Origin: Chamaecrista fasciculata
Taxonomy: Eukaryota; Streptophyta; Magnoliopsida; Fabales; Fabaceae
Length of the DNA: 64,000 nt
Reading direction: 5' to 3'
NCBI GenBank assembly: GCA_003254925.1
Contig: QANZ01017323.1
Span: forward strand, 53,942-117,941
Both the position numbers and the translations under genes were made by a program. Under the pieces are notes generated by a model, which saw nothing but the letters and a program-made list of their open reading frames with translations, searched no databases and was not told where the DNA came from. Shown one piece after another: positions 36,181 through 48,932 of the stretch (its first letter is position 1; the number at the start of each line of letters is the position of its first letter).

Positions 36181-36226
36181 AGATCCATAATTTCTATCTG
36201 GCCAAAAAAAAAGATCCATAATTTCT
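36181..36226 (+). mobile_element. Miniature retroposon-like insertion
   Basis: A 15-bp direct repeat AGATCCATAATTTCT (36181-36195 and 36212-36226) brackets ATCTGGCC plus eight A. Copy A has a single uninterrupted AGATCCATAATTTCTAGG. This looks like an extremely 5'-truncated poly-A retroposon or a templated repair scar that arose after the duplication. Confidence 0.6.
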
Positions 36227-36781
36227 AGGTTTACCCATTTGGAAGGGAATAAGTTCCGCTTTGTCGTGTATTTCTTTTTTGACAATCATACCTTAGTTTC
36301 TATGATTATCTGTCCTTCTAGTTTATAACCAGGATCTATTTCTTCATGTTTTTTGTACTGAAACTTGAAGCCATTGTAGTACTCTAGTTATATGATGATC
36401 TACTGACTCATAACGAGGATCTTATTTGTAACGTAATAATATCCCCGGCTTCTTTGTCAATGCTTATTGACTTTTCTTTTATTGTTTTGAATGACAAGAC
36501 GATGATAGTAAAAATCTGTTAATGGATAGTAGTTTACTTTAGTCAAATTCATGCCATGTTGGGTTACCGATTTCATATATTGTTGTATCTAACCTAAATG
36601 ACATGTTCTTGCACTTTGAAGGTGAATTGTAACTTTTATGGCCTTTATTGAGTTTCCTAGTATAATAATCCGGAAAACGAATTCGTTAACCCTTTAAATA
36701 TATTGTTTATTTTATAGACTTCAATCATTAGCTAACACTTAAGTCCTCTGCCAAGTCTGAAAATTTTGACGTTCGTCATTC

Positions 36782-36784
<3 letters not shown>

Positions 36785-36812
<28 letters not shown>

Positions 36813-36825
36813 NTTTTTTTTTTTA
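36785..36825. repeat. Poly-T tract with one N
   Basis: About 40 T replacing TTTATGATTTTTA of copy A at the homologous site. Its exact length is uncertain because of the N. Confidence 0.85.
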
Positions 36826-37254
36826 AGATTCCATGATCTTTCTGCTTGAGTTGTCCTGAATCCTTTTCAAATGTAGCTTCACAATTCTGTTCCTTTTCTG
36901 TTACCAAATCAAAAATAAAAGTTGATTCACAATTCTGTAACTTTTTTCATCATGGACATGAGTTTTCGAAGTGGCACATTGGGCTTCTGAAAATCGCCAC
37001 GCGGAGAATTACTTTCCATTACATTATGTTGATAGAACTTGATTCATAATAGAATAATGAAATCACGTTTGGCACATATGTCGCATCAAATGTTTGAGAT
37101 AATATAGTTAATTTGGTATCTTCATATTAATGTGGTGCATCAAATGTAGTATACTTTTAGTTAATTAATTATACCACTGATTATATAGTGAACCAAGATT
37201 ATGAAGAAGTGAAGAACCACTCATGGAAGACCTTCACTAACTATTCGATGCAAT

Positions 37255-37352
37255 AGGTCAACGGTTACAACTCAAATTAAAATTTCGCTCTCCCGAATGA
37301 TCATTTACATGGACAAAGCACTAATTACTAATTACTTATAAATTCGGTTATT
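37255..37352 (-). repeat. Inverted counterpart of 30991-31120
   Basis: TTTCGCTCTCCCGAATGATC, ATTTACATGGACAAAGCACT and ATTACTTATAAATTCGGTTA match the reverse complement of 30991-31120, directly after the end of duplicated block B. Confidence 0.8.
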
Positions 37353-38915
37353 CTATGGCAGGGCTCGGAAGCTTATATAAAATTTTCTTATAATTTACTA
37401 TGAAGTGAAATGGTAAGTTACAAAAAAAAAAGTTACATGTTTGATATGATGGATCATTAAGTAGTAGGGCACAAGGAAAAGATAGAGGTGGTAGGGGTGT
37501 GTCATTAGTTATGAAGCCATGCAACGACAAAGTTATGAAGTGGAAAGCAAATAGTAGATGTGGTGAGTAAAGGGGGGCAAAATGAGTGAGTCAATTTTGA
37601 AGTCACAAAAGAAGTTAAAATAAGAAGCTAGGTAACAAAACAGGACACTATCACACAGGTTGCTTCCTGTCGTATCAGTTGTGCTTCACCTTTGGAATAT
37701 AGTACCGTGGAACAGATATTTCTTCATTATAAGGCTAATGGATTAGGTTTTTATGGTGAAATAGCAATTGATGTGGCTTCATTTCTCCATTCTCCAATAA
37801 TGCAAAAATGAGCCATGTGGGGTGTGGACCTACCAAATCTTGGCCTCTTCTAGTATGTCTTTTTTATATTAAAATTTTCCTAAGGCGTCTGTCTCTTCTA
37901 TTATTATTACTATTGATCTAAGACGTCTGTTTCATCTCAGCCTTTGATTGCAATTCCAAGTTTCCAGCAGAATTTGGTGGAAAATAAGGTGGAAGACACC
38001 CTGGATCTCAATGGATCAAATGGCAATTGGGTGCTAACAGTGATGATCTAAAAATCCAGATCATCTTCCATAAACCTTTGTTTTAAAGCTATCTTTTACT
38101 TATATCTAAAATCATGGAAAGGAAAATACGTGGCCCAAATTAAGTTGTCCACACCCTTGGGAGTTGTAATAAGCCTGTTGATCTACATCTACAACAACAT
38201 CGAACTACGATTCTAAGAACCACCATATACTCATGTTGACGTAGAGGGGAATCATTTTCAGTATCTGCGAACTCATCTGAGTTGTTGGGCCAAACGCAGA
38301 CAGACAGATCATAATATCATATGATCATATTCACAATCAAGATTCTGAATGATTAAGCTCCTAATACTCTATCATTTAATCATATATTCTCCACTTGCAC
38401 ACTTGTCAGGATTAGAAACAGAATCTTGGCTTGTGCGGGGACACATCTAGGCTCCATAATCTAAAACTCAACTAACTGATGTCAATTGATTAATTAACTA
38501 CTCACCCACCATACTCATTTTTTGTATACACTCTGATTCCCATGTTTTATCCTTTTTGTAATTGTTTGTACCTAACTTCCCATGTGAAAGGTCACAACAG
38601 AATCTGAAAATTCAAAATTGGCGTCGGTGGGCTGTTGGGCATAAAGCGTAGCGGTAGCACACGAATTACTTAATCTAAGATGCCTCCCCATAGTAGTAAG
38701 CGATTTCAAATCCATAGAAACCTGTATATATATATTGAGTCCACTACAATCATCATATGTTTACTATTACCATCAAAATCAAAACTAGAAAATGAAAGAC
38801 AGTCTACAACTGGAACAAGAGTCTATAGCAGTCCTGAAAACATAAACCTAAATCTCAAAACCTAAAGCTAAAATAATTTCTGCATACAAATCAATATGTC
38901 CCCATTAATCATCGT
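37353..38915. other. Intergenic between MYBC1 copy B and the R3H gene
   Basis: No gene recognised. The two flanking genes converge here, so both 3' untranslated regions must end in this interval. Confidence 0.6.
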
Positions 38916-41900
38916 CTAGTAGTTCTGCGGATAGTCAAAGCTTAGTGGCTGTTGACCAAATGGAGCCTGCAGAACAACAAACAGAGAGGTTAGATACATG
39001 ATAAGAGACTAGAACTCAGATGCTGCACCTTTAGGTGATCATAAAGGATGAATTTAAGAAAATATGCAAATAATCAGATTTGGATGCCAACTCTCACATT
39101 TAAGGATAGTATATGAAGATAAAAGTAACATACAAAAATTGTTTTAGTTTTTTGTTTTGTAATTAATTCCCGGGTCTTCTCTCTTCACATGACCATTATT
39201 TCAAGGATCCAAATCCCAGATGTGAAGAGAAGACATTTTTTTAATCCTCCCTGGAAAGCACAATTCAAACAATACAATGTGAGACAAAAAAATTAACACA
39301 GTCTCAAATTTATACACATCCCAGCGTTCTTTGAGGTGAAATAATGTCTCAACTTAACACTACAGCAATGATCTGCATTCATGTTCATGTGCCCCCAAAT
39401 AAAAGAAATTACATGTAAATATATATCCAGAAGCAATCTAGCAGTCTACTAAAGACATGCAAATTTCCCAGGAGTCATTGAAAGATTCATAGACCTAAAT
39501 CTCCAAAACATGAGTCCTCATGTACACTTACTGAAACTTTAATCTCTTAGAATATTTCCCAGTAGTTCAAACTTCAAAGCTAAAAAAGACAGAAACCACT
39601 AGTCACAATCAAAGGATTAACAAAATTAACTGTTTGTACCTGAAAAACAGCATGTCTAAATTGATCATATGAATGTGCATACATCATAGCAGCACTGGGC
39701 CACTGTAGGTAAGTAACATCACCAGGAGTCTGATTCAATCCTGTGGCACAAAAAGGATTCATTATTGGGCTTGCAGGGGGTCCATAGCCAAGTGAAGCTT
39801 GAGTTTGTGACATCTGACCCAGCTGATTGAATGTACTGTCATATTGAGCAAATGAAGGTTGAACTTTGTGCAGATTAAAAGGCACCAAGTTAGGGCCAGG
39901 GTTTGGAATGTTACGAGCATACCTGCCAAGAATCATTGCAGTGCTAATCACTACCGAATTAAAACATATTAACTACCAAAAAACAAGAAAGAACATAAAG
40001 GAGACGAAGCAAAAGAGTCTTCTAAATCAGCCAAAGGTGATTATGATTTAAGTGAAGATTTATGCCAGCCAGATAACAGATATCTCATTCATCCATCTCC
40101 CTCTCCCTTCTGCCCTCGCTCTCTTTTTCAATCACACAGAAGTGTTTAATTTTCACATCAACAGATTACAGAAGTTGGAACAAAAACTTAAGTAAAGCAC
40201 CAAATAATAGCACAAACAGGAATATTAATATGAACACAACATACAGGTTTTTTTAGCCAGTTTAATATGGCAAAAAGAATAAACAAGCACGAATTGCAAC
40301 ATTGGAATCAATTTCTGGACAATTCTCAAACAAATAATAAGGTCTAGGAGTAAATCTTACCTTCTGTAACTACGATCATAATCTGGATCACTACGATCCT
40401 TCTCCCTATCTCGTAAAATTGCAACACGATTAGAACTAATATCCCTGATGCTAGAGCATTTTTCTGGATCAGCCACGGGGTTCTTGTAAAGTTCATTCTC
40501 ATCCTTGCTCATACTACAATTCCTCCCATCTATTGAGACCTGGGACAATGTGTCACTAGAATCAGAACTTCTAGAGCCACTAAAGATGCGTGCTCGTGCC
40601 CTATCATATTCCTCCTTCCTCTCTTCCACACTTCTTTGAGAATTTCCTTTCTTTCCTGCTTCATTGACTTCATTTATATTGTTTTTATTAGGCCTAGGCC
40701 TAATGGCAATTTTTATATGCTCAGATTTGTCATTTTCCATCTGCTTGGCAGGTATTTCAGACAAGCGGACGACAGGATACCTGCTTTCTGCTAGCTTTCT
40801 CACCAGTATTTTACTTCCCTGGCTGTCTACAACATTATCTTGAATCATAGTTTGCATACCATAGTGTTGAGCAACACGATGTGCTGCCAGTCGGAGATAT
40901 GACGAAGGGAAGTGTTGGAACTCAAAATGCTGCTGCTCAGCATTATTTAGAAACCTCTGGATATCAAGTTCCATACGCAAAACTACAAGGAATGAACAAA
41001 TTAGGACATGTATAAAAGATGATATTCAAAATATTCATATTTAAGTGGAAGGGGGGGAAAGCACAATTAGAAAGCTAGAAAGAAAGGTTTGCTTGGAAAG
41101 TTAAAACCTCATGATCAAGGAATGACCCTTTCAGTTCCTAGAAAACTACAAACCCAACAGCTAGCCCACCACTTATGCTAAGTATATGACAACACAATTT
41201 ATGCAAGCAATTAATACTCCAACTACTCATTCTGAAATGCCGAGAATCTTAACAGCAACACTACTTTATCTCCCAAGGCCAGGACAAGCTTATAAACATA
41301 CACAACAAAACAACTCAATCTCAAACTCAACTTTTTTGCCACAAATCTATAGGAGCATTACTTCCATTAATATCTGTTGGGCAAAGGATTCATCACTACA
41401 TTATGAATACTTTTTTTTTTATAAGTACTAAGAAAATAGTGAGAAGTTATTCAACTGGATGAGTTCCCACTACTTTCTACCTTTAATGTTTTCTTTTATT
41501 TTATCTCTCAATAAAATATGAGACCAACAACCAGAGATGGTCAAATACACATAATATAGCATAAGATATAAGATAAACTATCCCATCCCCTTTATTTAAT
41601 GTCCGGACTAATCATAAGCAAGATGGTTGTGACCCTATGTCACCAGTGCTTATCTTAAATCCTATTACAAAGGCAGGGATTTGGTAAAGAAGTGCATGTG
41701 ATCCAGTAAGAGACCCACCAACCTAATTCATAGTCCATGGAGGACACCATGTTTCGAAAAATTCAAACTTAAGGACAAAAATTTCATACTAAAATAAGAA
41801 ATATGAACCCTATAAATTTAGGCTGCTACTCTTTGTTATCCCTAGCAATTCAATTACATTTATGTCAAGACGAACATTCACGGTCTAGATTGCACCCTTT

Positions 41901-42434
41901 CGATGATAGAGTTCTGAGGGCTTGTCTCTGGCTATGTGCAGGTCACTTAGGATATCAATTGAATATATTTTTCGATGGTCTGAAATCCAAATGTGCCAAA
42001 ATGCCATCAGGATTTATTAATGCGAACACGCCCACAAGTTCAAGGCTACACATCAAATTCAAAGCGGCAATTCGTATAATAATTTGGCGGAACAAAGTAA
42101 CAGAGAAAACGACCATAACTATTCCAGATCTCACATAATCGAGCCTACGTATAACCGGAACAAGATCCCGGATTCCTACCTAAAACCTAAACCCAAATTC
42201 TATTCAATAAAACGAAAAGACGAGAGTTCCAAAAATTCCAACAATCAAGTCAACAAACAAAAAATTCCACAACACGAGATATTTAAGACCAAGAAGAAAA
42301 CAAGAACAAATTGGGTACTGACTGGTGAGACGGTGACGAGAGTTCTGAAGAGCCTCAACCAAAAAGGGGTCAACCATTGACTCCTTATCCTTGAATCCAG
42401 AAACGGCATCAACAGAAGCAGATGAAGAATCCAT
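38916..42434 (-). CDS. R3H and SUZ domain protein (At2g40960-like)
   Basis: A 355-aa single-stranded nucleic acid-binding protein of the R3H family. Four coding exons join in frame with GT-AG introns: 42434-42323, 40982-40361, 39922-39640 and 38966-38916. The joined N-terminus reads MDSSSASVDAVSGFKDKESM ... NSRHRLT|ILRMELDIQRFL. The R3H domain covers about residues 36-105, with the signature Arg68 and His72 (SYLRLAAHRVAQHYG). A SUZ-like RNA-binding segment follows at about 156-173 (EERKEEYDRARARIFSG). The tail is rich in Pro, Gln and Asn and ends FGQQPLSFDYPQNY. Length and architecture match the Arabidopsis protein At2g40960 (about 350 aa), a neighbour of MYBC1 there too. It probably binds RNA or single-stranded DNA. 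The 5' leader above the ATG is CT-rich. Confidence 0.92.
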
Positions 42435-42815
42435 GATTTAAGAACTCTCCGAAAGAATCAGGGTTCTTCGAGAAGCTTCTCCCTCTTCTTTTTCTCTAAT
42501 TCCTCCCTCTGGATGAGGGAGAGGAAGGTCAGGAAGAAGAAGAAGAAGAAGGGACGGAAGAGGAGGAATTGTGCCTTGAAAGCATAGGGAGGATAGAACC
42601 CTTCTTTTATCTCTCTTCCTTCTCTCTCTCTCTCTCTCTTACCAACAACAACGAGGAAAGAGAACCCCTTGTTATGAATCTAGGTAGAATATATATAGGT
42701 CCGAAAGTCATCCACCCGCCCCTTTCTTCAATGTGTGAATACAGAGACAAAGGGTATCTAATGTCTTCTTCGTTTTGGTGCGGTTCGGTTCTGTACAATT
42801 CGATCAAGTAACCCT
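42435..42815 (-). promoter_or_regulatory. Probable 5' leader and promoter of the R3H gene
   Basis: On the minus strand the DNA just upstream of the ATG is rich in CTTCTT repeats (42535-42552) and is preceded by GA/CT microsatellites (42620-42640), the pyrimidine-patch type of plant core promoter. No TATA box is certain. Confidence 0.4.
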
Positions 42816-42817
42816 AC

Positions 42818-43720
42818 GTTTCAAAATGGTCAAACTCTCATTTTGGTTCTTAATGTTTACCCTAAATTCCATTTTGATCCTTAATATTTTTTTCTATTCC
42901 ATTTCGGATTTTCGGTCCTTAATGTTTTCCCACAGTTCCGTTTTCACTTTTAATAAGTTTCACAGCTGGTCCCAAACTTTTAAAGACGATCATATCTTTC
43001 TCATTTTAAGTTCGAATATAATTATATTGGAGCTATGAGTTAATCAAGACGAGTTCTTTCTTTGCCAATTGAAGTCATCGACAAACAAAATCAGATCAAG
43101 CATGAAATTAGACTCAAAAGCAAGTTGCTTGTCTCATGAAGTGGTCATATTTCTCTCATTTTAAGTCTAAATGCAACGAAATCGAAACTAAAAATTACTC
43201 TTTACGAGTTCTTTCTTTGTTTAGTTGGTGTAGTTGGCAAATGACGCCAAATATTATTACCAAAGTTGGTTTGATCAAACATCAATACCAATTGTTAGAA
43301 TATTATTTGATCTCGTTTATTAATAGTTCAAAATAAACAGAGAAATAATTCATCAAGAGTAACTCGTGGTTTTAGGAAAAAAAAACTCGTAGTTATGATT
43401 TTGTCATATTTGAATTTGAAACGAGAGAGATACGACCAAAATCATAAAATGAGCGGCCTACTTTCAAGTTCAATTTCAGGCTTAATTTGACCTTGTTTGT
43501 AACAGTACTAATTGGGCAAAAAAAGAATTCATCAAATGTGACTCGTAACTCTAATTTCATCGCATTCATGCTTGAAACGATAGAAATATAATCATATTTA
43601 ATAGTTAAAGACCAAAGCGGAACTTCTGACAAATATTAAGGACTAAACTGGAAAAAAAATATTAGAGATTAAAACAAAGTTTGAGATAGACATCAAGGAT
43701 CAAAATAAAGTTTTAGTCGA
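42818..43720. mobile_element. Long inverted-repeat element between R3H and bZIP17
   Basis: The left part (ATTTTGGTTCTTAATG, CCATTTTGATCCTTAAT) is matched in reverse by the right part (ATCAAGGATCAAAATAAAG, ATATTAAGGACTAAACTGG). The ends are diverged and no target-site duplication is clear. The inner arms both contain TTTCTCATTTTAAGT-like words. Non-coding, probably an old MULE or MITE. Confidence 0.55.
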
Positions 43721-45480
43721 TTCAGAATCAACTATTCAACCCCTTCCTTCTTCTTTCTGACTTTCTTTTCCACCGTAAATATTCTCGTTTAAACAAATCT
43801 CTCAATTATCTAGAGATATTATTGTAAATACTACCTGTAATTTGTCTTTTGGTAAAATACAACTTGTGGTTCTTACAAAATATAACCAGTAGTTCGAATT
43901 CCACCGAGTTGATGTATTGTTTTATTTATTTATATTAAAAATAGAAGCATAAGAGAGCTATTTAAGTTACATGTGTTTTTTTTTTCTTTTTGATTTATCA
44001 TAAAATTGACTATATTAAGAATATCGATTATTTATAATATAAAATTTCATTATTTAAATATACTATTACAATTAATTCAATCATTATGTCAAATATATTA
44101 TTTGAGTTTTATTAAGCATAAGTAGGAAGAATGAATAAATGTATGTGTTTCTATTCCGAATTTTATCTATACTCCAAATCTAAAAAGTATGGACACTTTA
44201 TTTTAAAGGCGTGTTGTCGTGTCAAATATGTATTCGTGTTCGACACTCGTATGATACATACTCAAAACTTTAGAATATAAAAGTAATTTTTTATGACTTT
44301 AACATAACCAACAATATAAAATAATGACATATAGATTATGGATAGATATTATAACTTTCAAAGTTTTTCATCAAAATTTATAAACTTTTAATTATTTTTA
44401 TATATAAATATTTGTTGTGTCGTGTCATGTAATTTTAAGAATTTGACGTATCGATGTGTTCGTGTCAGTGTCCAAGTGTCCATGCTTTATAACTCATAAT
44501 TTCACATTTGAAAAATAATTCATTTAAGAAGTCAGGTTTAATTGTAAAAAAAAAATCAATATTATATATTTATATTGTTGTTTTCTTAGTGAACTCTCTT
44601 GACTCTCACAAACTCCCACAATACAGTTATTTTTTAAGCTTTTGTGATGTCATAAAATAAATTTTTATTTTTAAGTTTGAAATTTGAATACAGATTAATA
44701 TAATATAGCAGATAACACCCATCAAAAGAGTGCCAAATGACCCATGTTATGTGGGCCTCAATGGAAGTCCCAACTGTCTCAATGGGATCGAAATTGGGCC
44801 TCACCTTTTGTATTGGGCCTTCTACTCAGCCCATTTATGGTTAACAGCGGGAATAAACTAACGAATCTATAAACCCTAACCGGCCAAAAAAAAATCTGAT
44901 AACCCAATACGACAAAAGAAAAGCCATAAACTTCACGCAAAAACCGAATACACATCACGGGCTCACGGCATGATTATAGCGTGCAATAGCGGAAAGACGT
45001 AGCGGAAACGTAACCCCAAACAGCCACTAAAGTGAAACCCATAATTCATAAATATTAAAAAACATTTAAAATTTATCTATTAAATACTTTCTATTTATTA
45101 TTTAAAAATAATATATGAGATTCATAAGTAATTATTTATATTTTTGTTATTAAAATTAATCTCTTAAGAATCATTAATAAAGTTAACAAATATATTGGCA
45201 AATACTTTTCTTTTAAGAAACATGATTTCTTAGAAAAATATATAATAATAAAATTCTGTTCCTTTTTTAAATGCTCAGATCTCACTTCCCATGAAAGTTT
45301 GCACACTCGTCTATTTTTCAAGCCTCAACTAATCACATCTACTCCGAATCGTGTCATTCCTTGTATGGAACTCTGGATAAGGTCCACTCTCATTCTTCCC
45401 CACTCGCACTCTCCTCGTTTCGTTTCACGCGCCAATCAAAAGTGGCCGCCTCTCTCGTAGTTTCCACACCCACTCTGCAT
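43721..45480. other. AT-rich intergenic DNA upstream of bZIP17
   Basis: No gene. A possible small inverted element lies at 44184-44490 (AGTATGGACACTT matched by AAGTGTCCATGCT). The last 300 bases, with GC-rich GCGCGTGAAAC words, belong to the bZIP17 promoter region. Confidence 0.5.
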
Positions 45481-45482
45481 GA

Positions 45483-45495
45483 CACGTGACACGTG
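45483..45495 (+). promoter_or_regulatory. Tandem G-box/ABRE in the bZIP17 promoter
   Basis: CACGTGACACGTG, two G-box cores one base apart, 250 bp upstream of the ATG. Such pairs are classic binding sites for bZIP and bHLH factors in ABA and stress responses; autoregulation by bZIP17 is possible but not shown. Confidence 0.65.
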
Positions 45496-45742
45496 AATCT
45501 CTACATAGAAATAAAGGCGCGTGAAACCCACAATCACGAAGTTTCACGCACATAGAAAGCAAAGCGAGATTGAGATCCCACTAGTAATAAACATATCATA
45601 ATGGTTAATTGGGAAATAACCCAAAAATGTCGTCATTGCCCTAAAACTAAAACCCCCAACAAGTCTTGTTCCCCCAAAACTAAGCAATGTACTCTTAGAA
45701 TTCAGAAAACCCTCCTTCTTCGTTTTTCTCCAAAACCCTCCG

Positions 45743-48700
45743 ATGACTGAATCAAACCTTACGGAACATGCTCCTCCTTCTTCCTCCGATCTCGTCTTCA
45801 ATAATTTATCATCTGAATTCGATAACCTTCCTGTTCCATCTATGGATTCCCTCTTTTTCTCCGCCGACGATGGAGTCGTTTCCTCTGACGCATTCGCCTC
45901 AGATCTAGGCTTGCCCATGGAATTTGGAGATGCTGGTGATGATTTCGAGATTACCTTCGACGATCTTGACAATCTCTACATTCCGCAAGAAACTGACGAC
46001 TTTCTACTCCTCGACGGCTGTCTTCCGCCGCCTGGATCGCCGGCCGTCGAGTTCAAGGAAGATGATGAGAAGCAATTGAGCGATAATGGTACTAATTTTG
46101 AGTCGCCGGGATCAGATTCTGCTTCTGGTTCGGGCATTCAGGATTCTGATGTTGCTGGTTTTCTGAATTCGCAGTCCTCTGAGTCTGGTATTTGCAAGCA
46201 GGAGCATTCTGCGACACATTCTGTGACACATTCTGTGAATAATTCAGGTGATCAGAGCTCGCATCACTCAGTCGATGTAAAGGTTTCGCCTGACCCTGAT
46301 TCTTGCGACCGAGATTCTTCTGGTGGACCCGTTTCATCTCAAGGTTCTGGCAACGGTGGGTCAGGTGACTCTTTTGTTTATGGAGTGATGAATTCACCCG
46401 ATTCTGACTGTGACGACAGAGACATTTCCTCCCTTGGGATCGCTGATCAGAATATAAAATCGGAGGAAATGGGTAAAACTTGTGATTTGAAAAGAAAGAA
46501 GCAACACAATGAAGGAAATACTGAGGCGAGAACTACTAAGTACCGGAAGTCGTCGTCAATTGCGGCTATGGATAATGCGACTCAGCAGTCTGGTCTCGAT
46601 GACATCAATGAAGAGGACGAGAAAAAGAAAGCAAGGCTGATGAGGAATCGGGAAAGTGCACAGCTCTCTAGGCAGAGAAAGAAGCATTATGTGGAGGAGC
46701 TTGAAGAGAAGGTGAGATCAATGCATTCTACCATCGCTGATTTGAGTAGTAAGGTATCGTTTGTTATGGCTGAGAATGCTACTTTGAGACAGCAATTGAG
46801 TTCTGGTGGAATGTGCCCTCCACCAGCTCCAGGGATGTACCCTCATCCTCCGATGCCACCTATGACTTATCCATGGATGCCTTATGCTCCCTATGTTGTC
46901 AAACCACAAGGGTCTCAGGTTCCTTTGGTTCCAATTCCTAGATTAAAGTCTCAGCAGCCTCTATCTGCTCCGAGGACCAAAAAGTCTGAGAATAAGAAGA
47001 GTGTGGGAAAAACTAAGAAGGTTGCTAGCATTAGTTTACTTGGTTTATTTTTCTTTATATTTCTTTTTGGTGGACTCGTTCCTCTGGTCAATGTTAAGTT
47101 TGGAGGTTTAGGTGATAGTGTTCTTGGTAGCTCCGTTTCTGTCGCTGATAGGTTTTATAATCAGCAGGGAGGAAAAGTTTGGCAGGTAATTGGTCATAGG
47201 AATAGATCTGAAGTAGATAAAGGAGTAGGATTATCTATATCTGACAGAAAAAATTATGAGAAAGGTCGCCAACTAGAAGAAGAAACTCATAAACATCAGG
47301 ATGAATTTTCTCATCGGGGAAATGGTAGTGAGCCTGAGCCTCTTGTTGCTTCTCTGTATGTTCCAAGAAATGACAGGCTTGTGAAGATTGACGGGAACTT
47401 GATTATCCAGTCTGTCCTGGCTACTGAGAAAGCCGTGGCATCTCAAACTTCTACTCATTCAAAAAAGGATAACGGAGAAACTGGATTGGCGGTTTCTAAA
47501 GATTTGGATTCTGCGCTAGCCATTCCTGAAGTTGGAAGAAACAGAGGTTTACATCCTCAGTTATACAGAAGTCCACCTGAACAGCCGAAGGCTCTTGCCT
47601 CTGGTTCAACTGAAACTTTGAAGGACCATCTAAAATCAACTGCAACTGATGGTAAAATGCAACAGTGGTTCCGTGAAGGCCTTGCTGGTGAGTGTGCTTT
47701 TACTTTTGTCTTTTCTCTTAAATTACCATGCTATCGAGATTGCCTTAATGCATTTTATTCTGCTAGCTTGTGTCATTTTTGTGTCTAAGGCTCTAAGCTG
47801 GTAGGTAGCCTATACTTTATAGGTTCTGAAGTGCATTATGAGGTTGTTAGAACCGTGTGAAAAACAACTATATGCTGCTGTTTGGTGATTATGAAATTAA
47901 ACATCCTATATCTGTTTATGCAACTAGTTTTCTTAATCGGTACAGTTCTTCCAGATTTTACAAACCAGGACTACTTAGATTTCTTGGGAATCTTGACTTA
48001 GTCCACTCCTCTATATAATGCATTTTTGGCTAGTTGTAGTTGGGGAACTAAACTTTGAACTTTATAATTTATTTTATTTCACATTTTGCGATTTTTTTTA
48101 AAAATATAGATTCCAGTTTAGTGAGAGGAGAGGCCAAGCTTTCTTAGCATGCCTCTCTGTGGTGACATGTTTCTGTTCTGAAGATAGAAGCAGAAGCAAT
48201 GTTAAAGATCGAAAGAATGGTGGATTCAGGAACTCCACTAATGACTCAATTCTTATTTCTCCCTCATTTGTTTTGACTAGGCAAAGGAATCCCGTAAACT
48301 TTTTTTTTTCTCCAATTAAGATGCCTTTATTTTCTGGTTTACAAGATTCAAAAGGAGTAGATTTTTTTTCGTGTCTCTATTATCTGTACATTCACTATTT
48401 GTTTTCTTTAGAAATATGCAATATTACAATTACAAGTCTATGCTTGTCTTGTTTCAATTTTATTGAAGGTTCCGGTTTCCTTGATGCAGGGCCAATGTTA
48501 AGTTCAGGCATGTGCACTGAAGTTTTCCAGTTTGATGCCTCACCAAAACCAGGAGCTATAGTTCCAGCACCACCATCGGTTGCCAATGTTACTGCGAAGA
48601 ACCACCAGAATGATACCAGTGTGAACAAGAGTAAGAATAGGAGATTCCTTCATGGGCTTCCTGAATTCCATGCCCAATCTGACCTCAACATAAGTGAAGA

Positions 48701-48932
48701 ACATATGGTAAGAAACTCAGAGAATGAGGACCTCCAGGGCAATAAATCAATGTCTTCCATGGTGGTTTCGGTGCTTATGGATCCCAAGGAGATGGGAGAT
48801 GGCGATGTGGATGGCATGATAAAACTGAAGTCTCTTTCTCGGATTTTTGTAGTTGTGCTTATTGACAGTGTTAAGTATGTCACTTATTCGTGTGGTCTTC
48901 CACACGCATCTCACCCTCTGGTGACTTCTTGA
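45743..48932 (+). CDS. BZIP17: Membrane-tethered bZIP17/28-type ER-stress transcription factor
   Basis: Two exons, 45743-47687 and 48490-48932, join in frame (GLA-G|GPM is read LAGPMLSSG) to give 795 aa. The N-terminal acidic activation region is followed by the basic region and zipper: EDEKKKARLMRNRESAQLSR with the N-x7-R core, then Leu repeats to about residue 352. A single transmembrane segment (SISLLGLFFFIFLFGGLVPL) spans about 429-450. In the lumenal part the site-1 protease motif RRFL lies at 699-702, equivalent to the RRIL site of Arabidopsis bZIP17/28. The family sits in the ER and, under ER or salt stress, moves to the Golgi. There S1P and S2P release the bZIP part to the nucleus to activate chaperone and salt-response genes. 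Intron 1 is 802 bp. It is the Arabidopsis At2g40950 counterpart by gene order. Reading past the donor gives a 681-aa form lacking the S1P site, which I take as an unspliced artefact. Confidence 0.95.

Larger units (their letters stand above)
33689..37140 (+). repeat. Duplicated block, copy B (contains MYBC1-like gene B)
   Basis: Homologous to 23708-27560 from ATAGATCCCTGTTTGGC through the gene and its 3' flank, ending near ATTTGGTATCTTCATATTAA (matching copy A at about 27530). Same orientation, start-to-start spacing about 10 kb. Confidence 0.85.

Noticed and set aside
48159..48932. Separate plus-strand gene starting at 48159
   Set aside because: Residues before 48490 are intron translation. 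The rest is exon 2 of bZIP17, joined in frame to exon 1.
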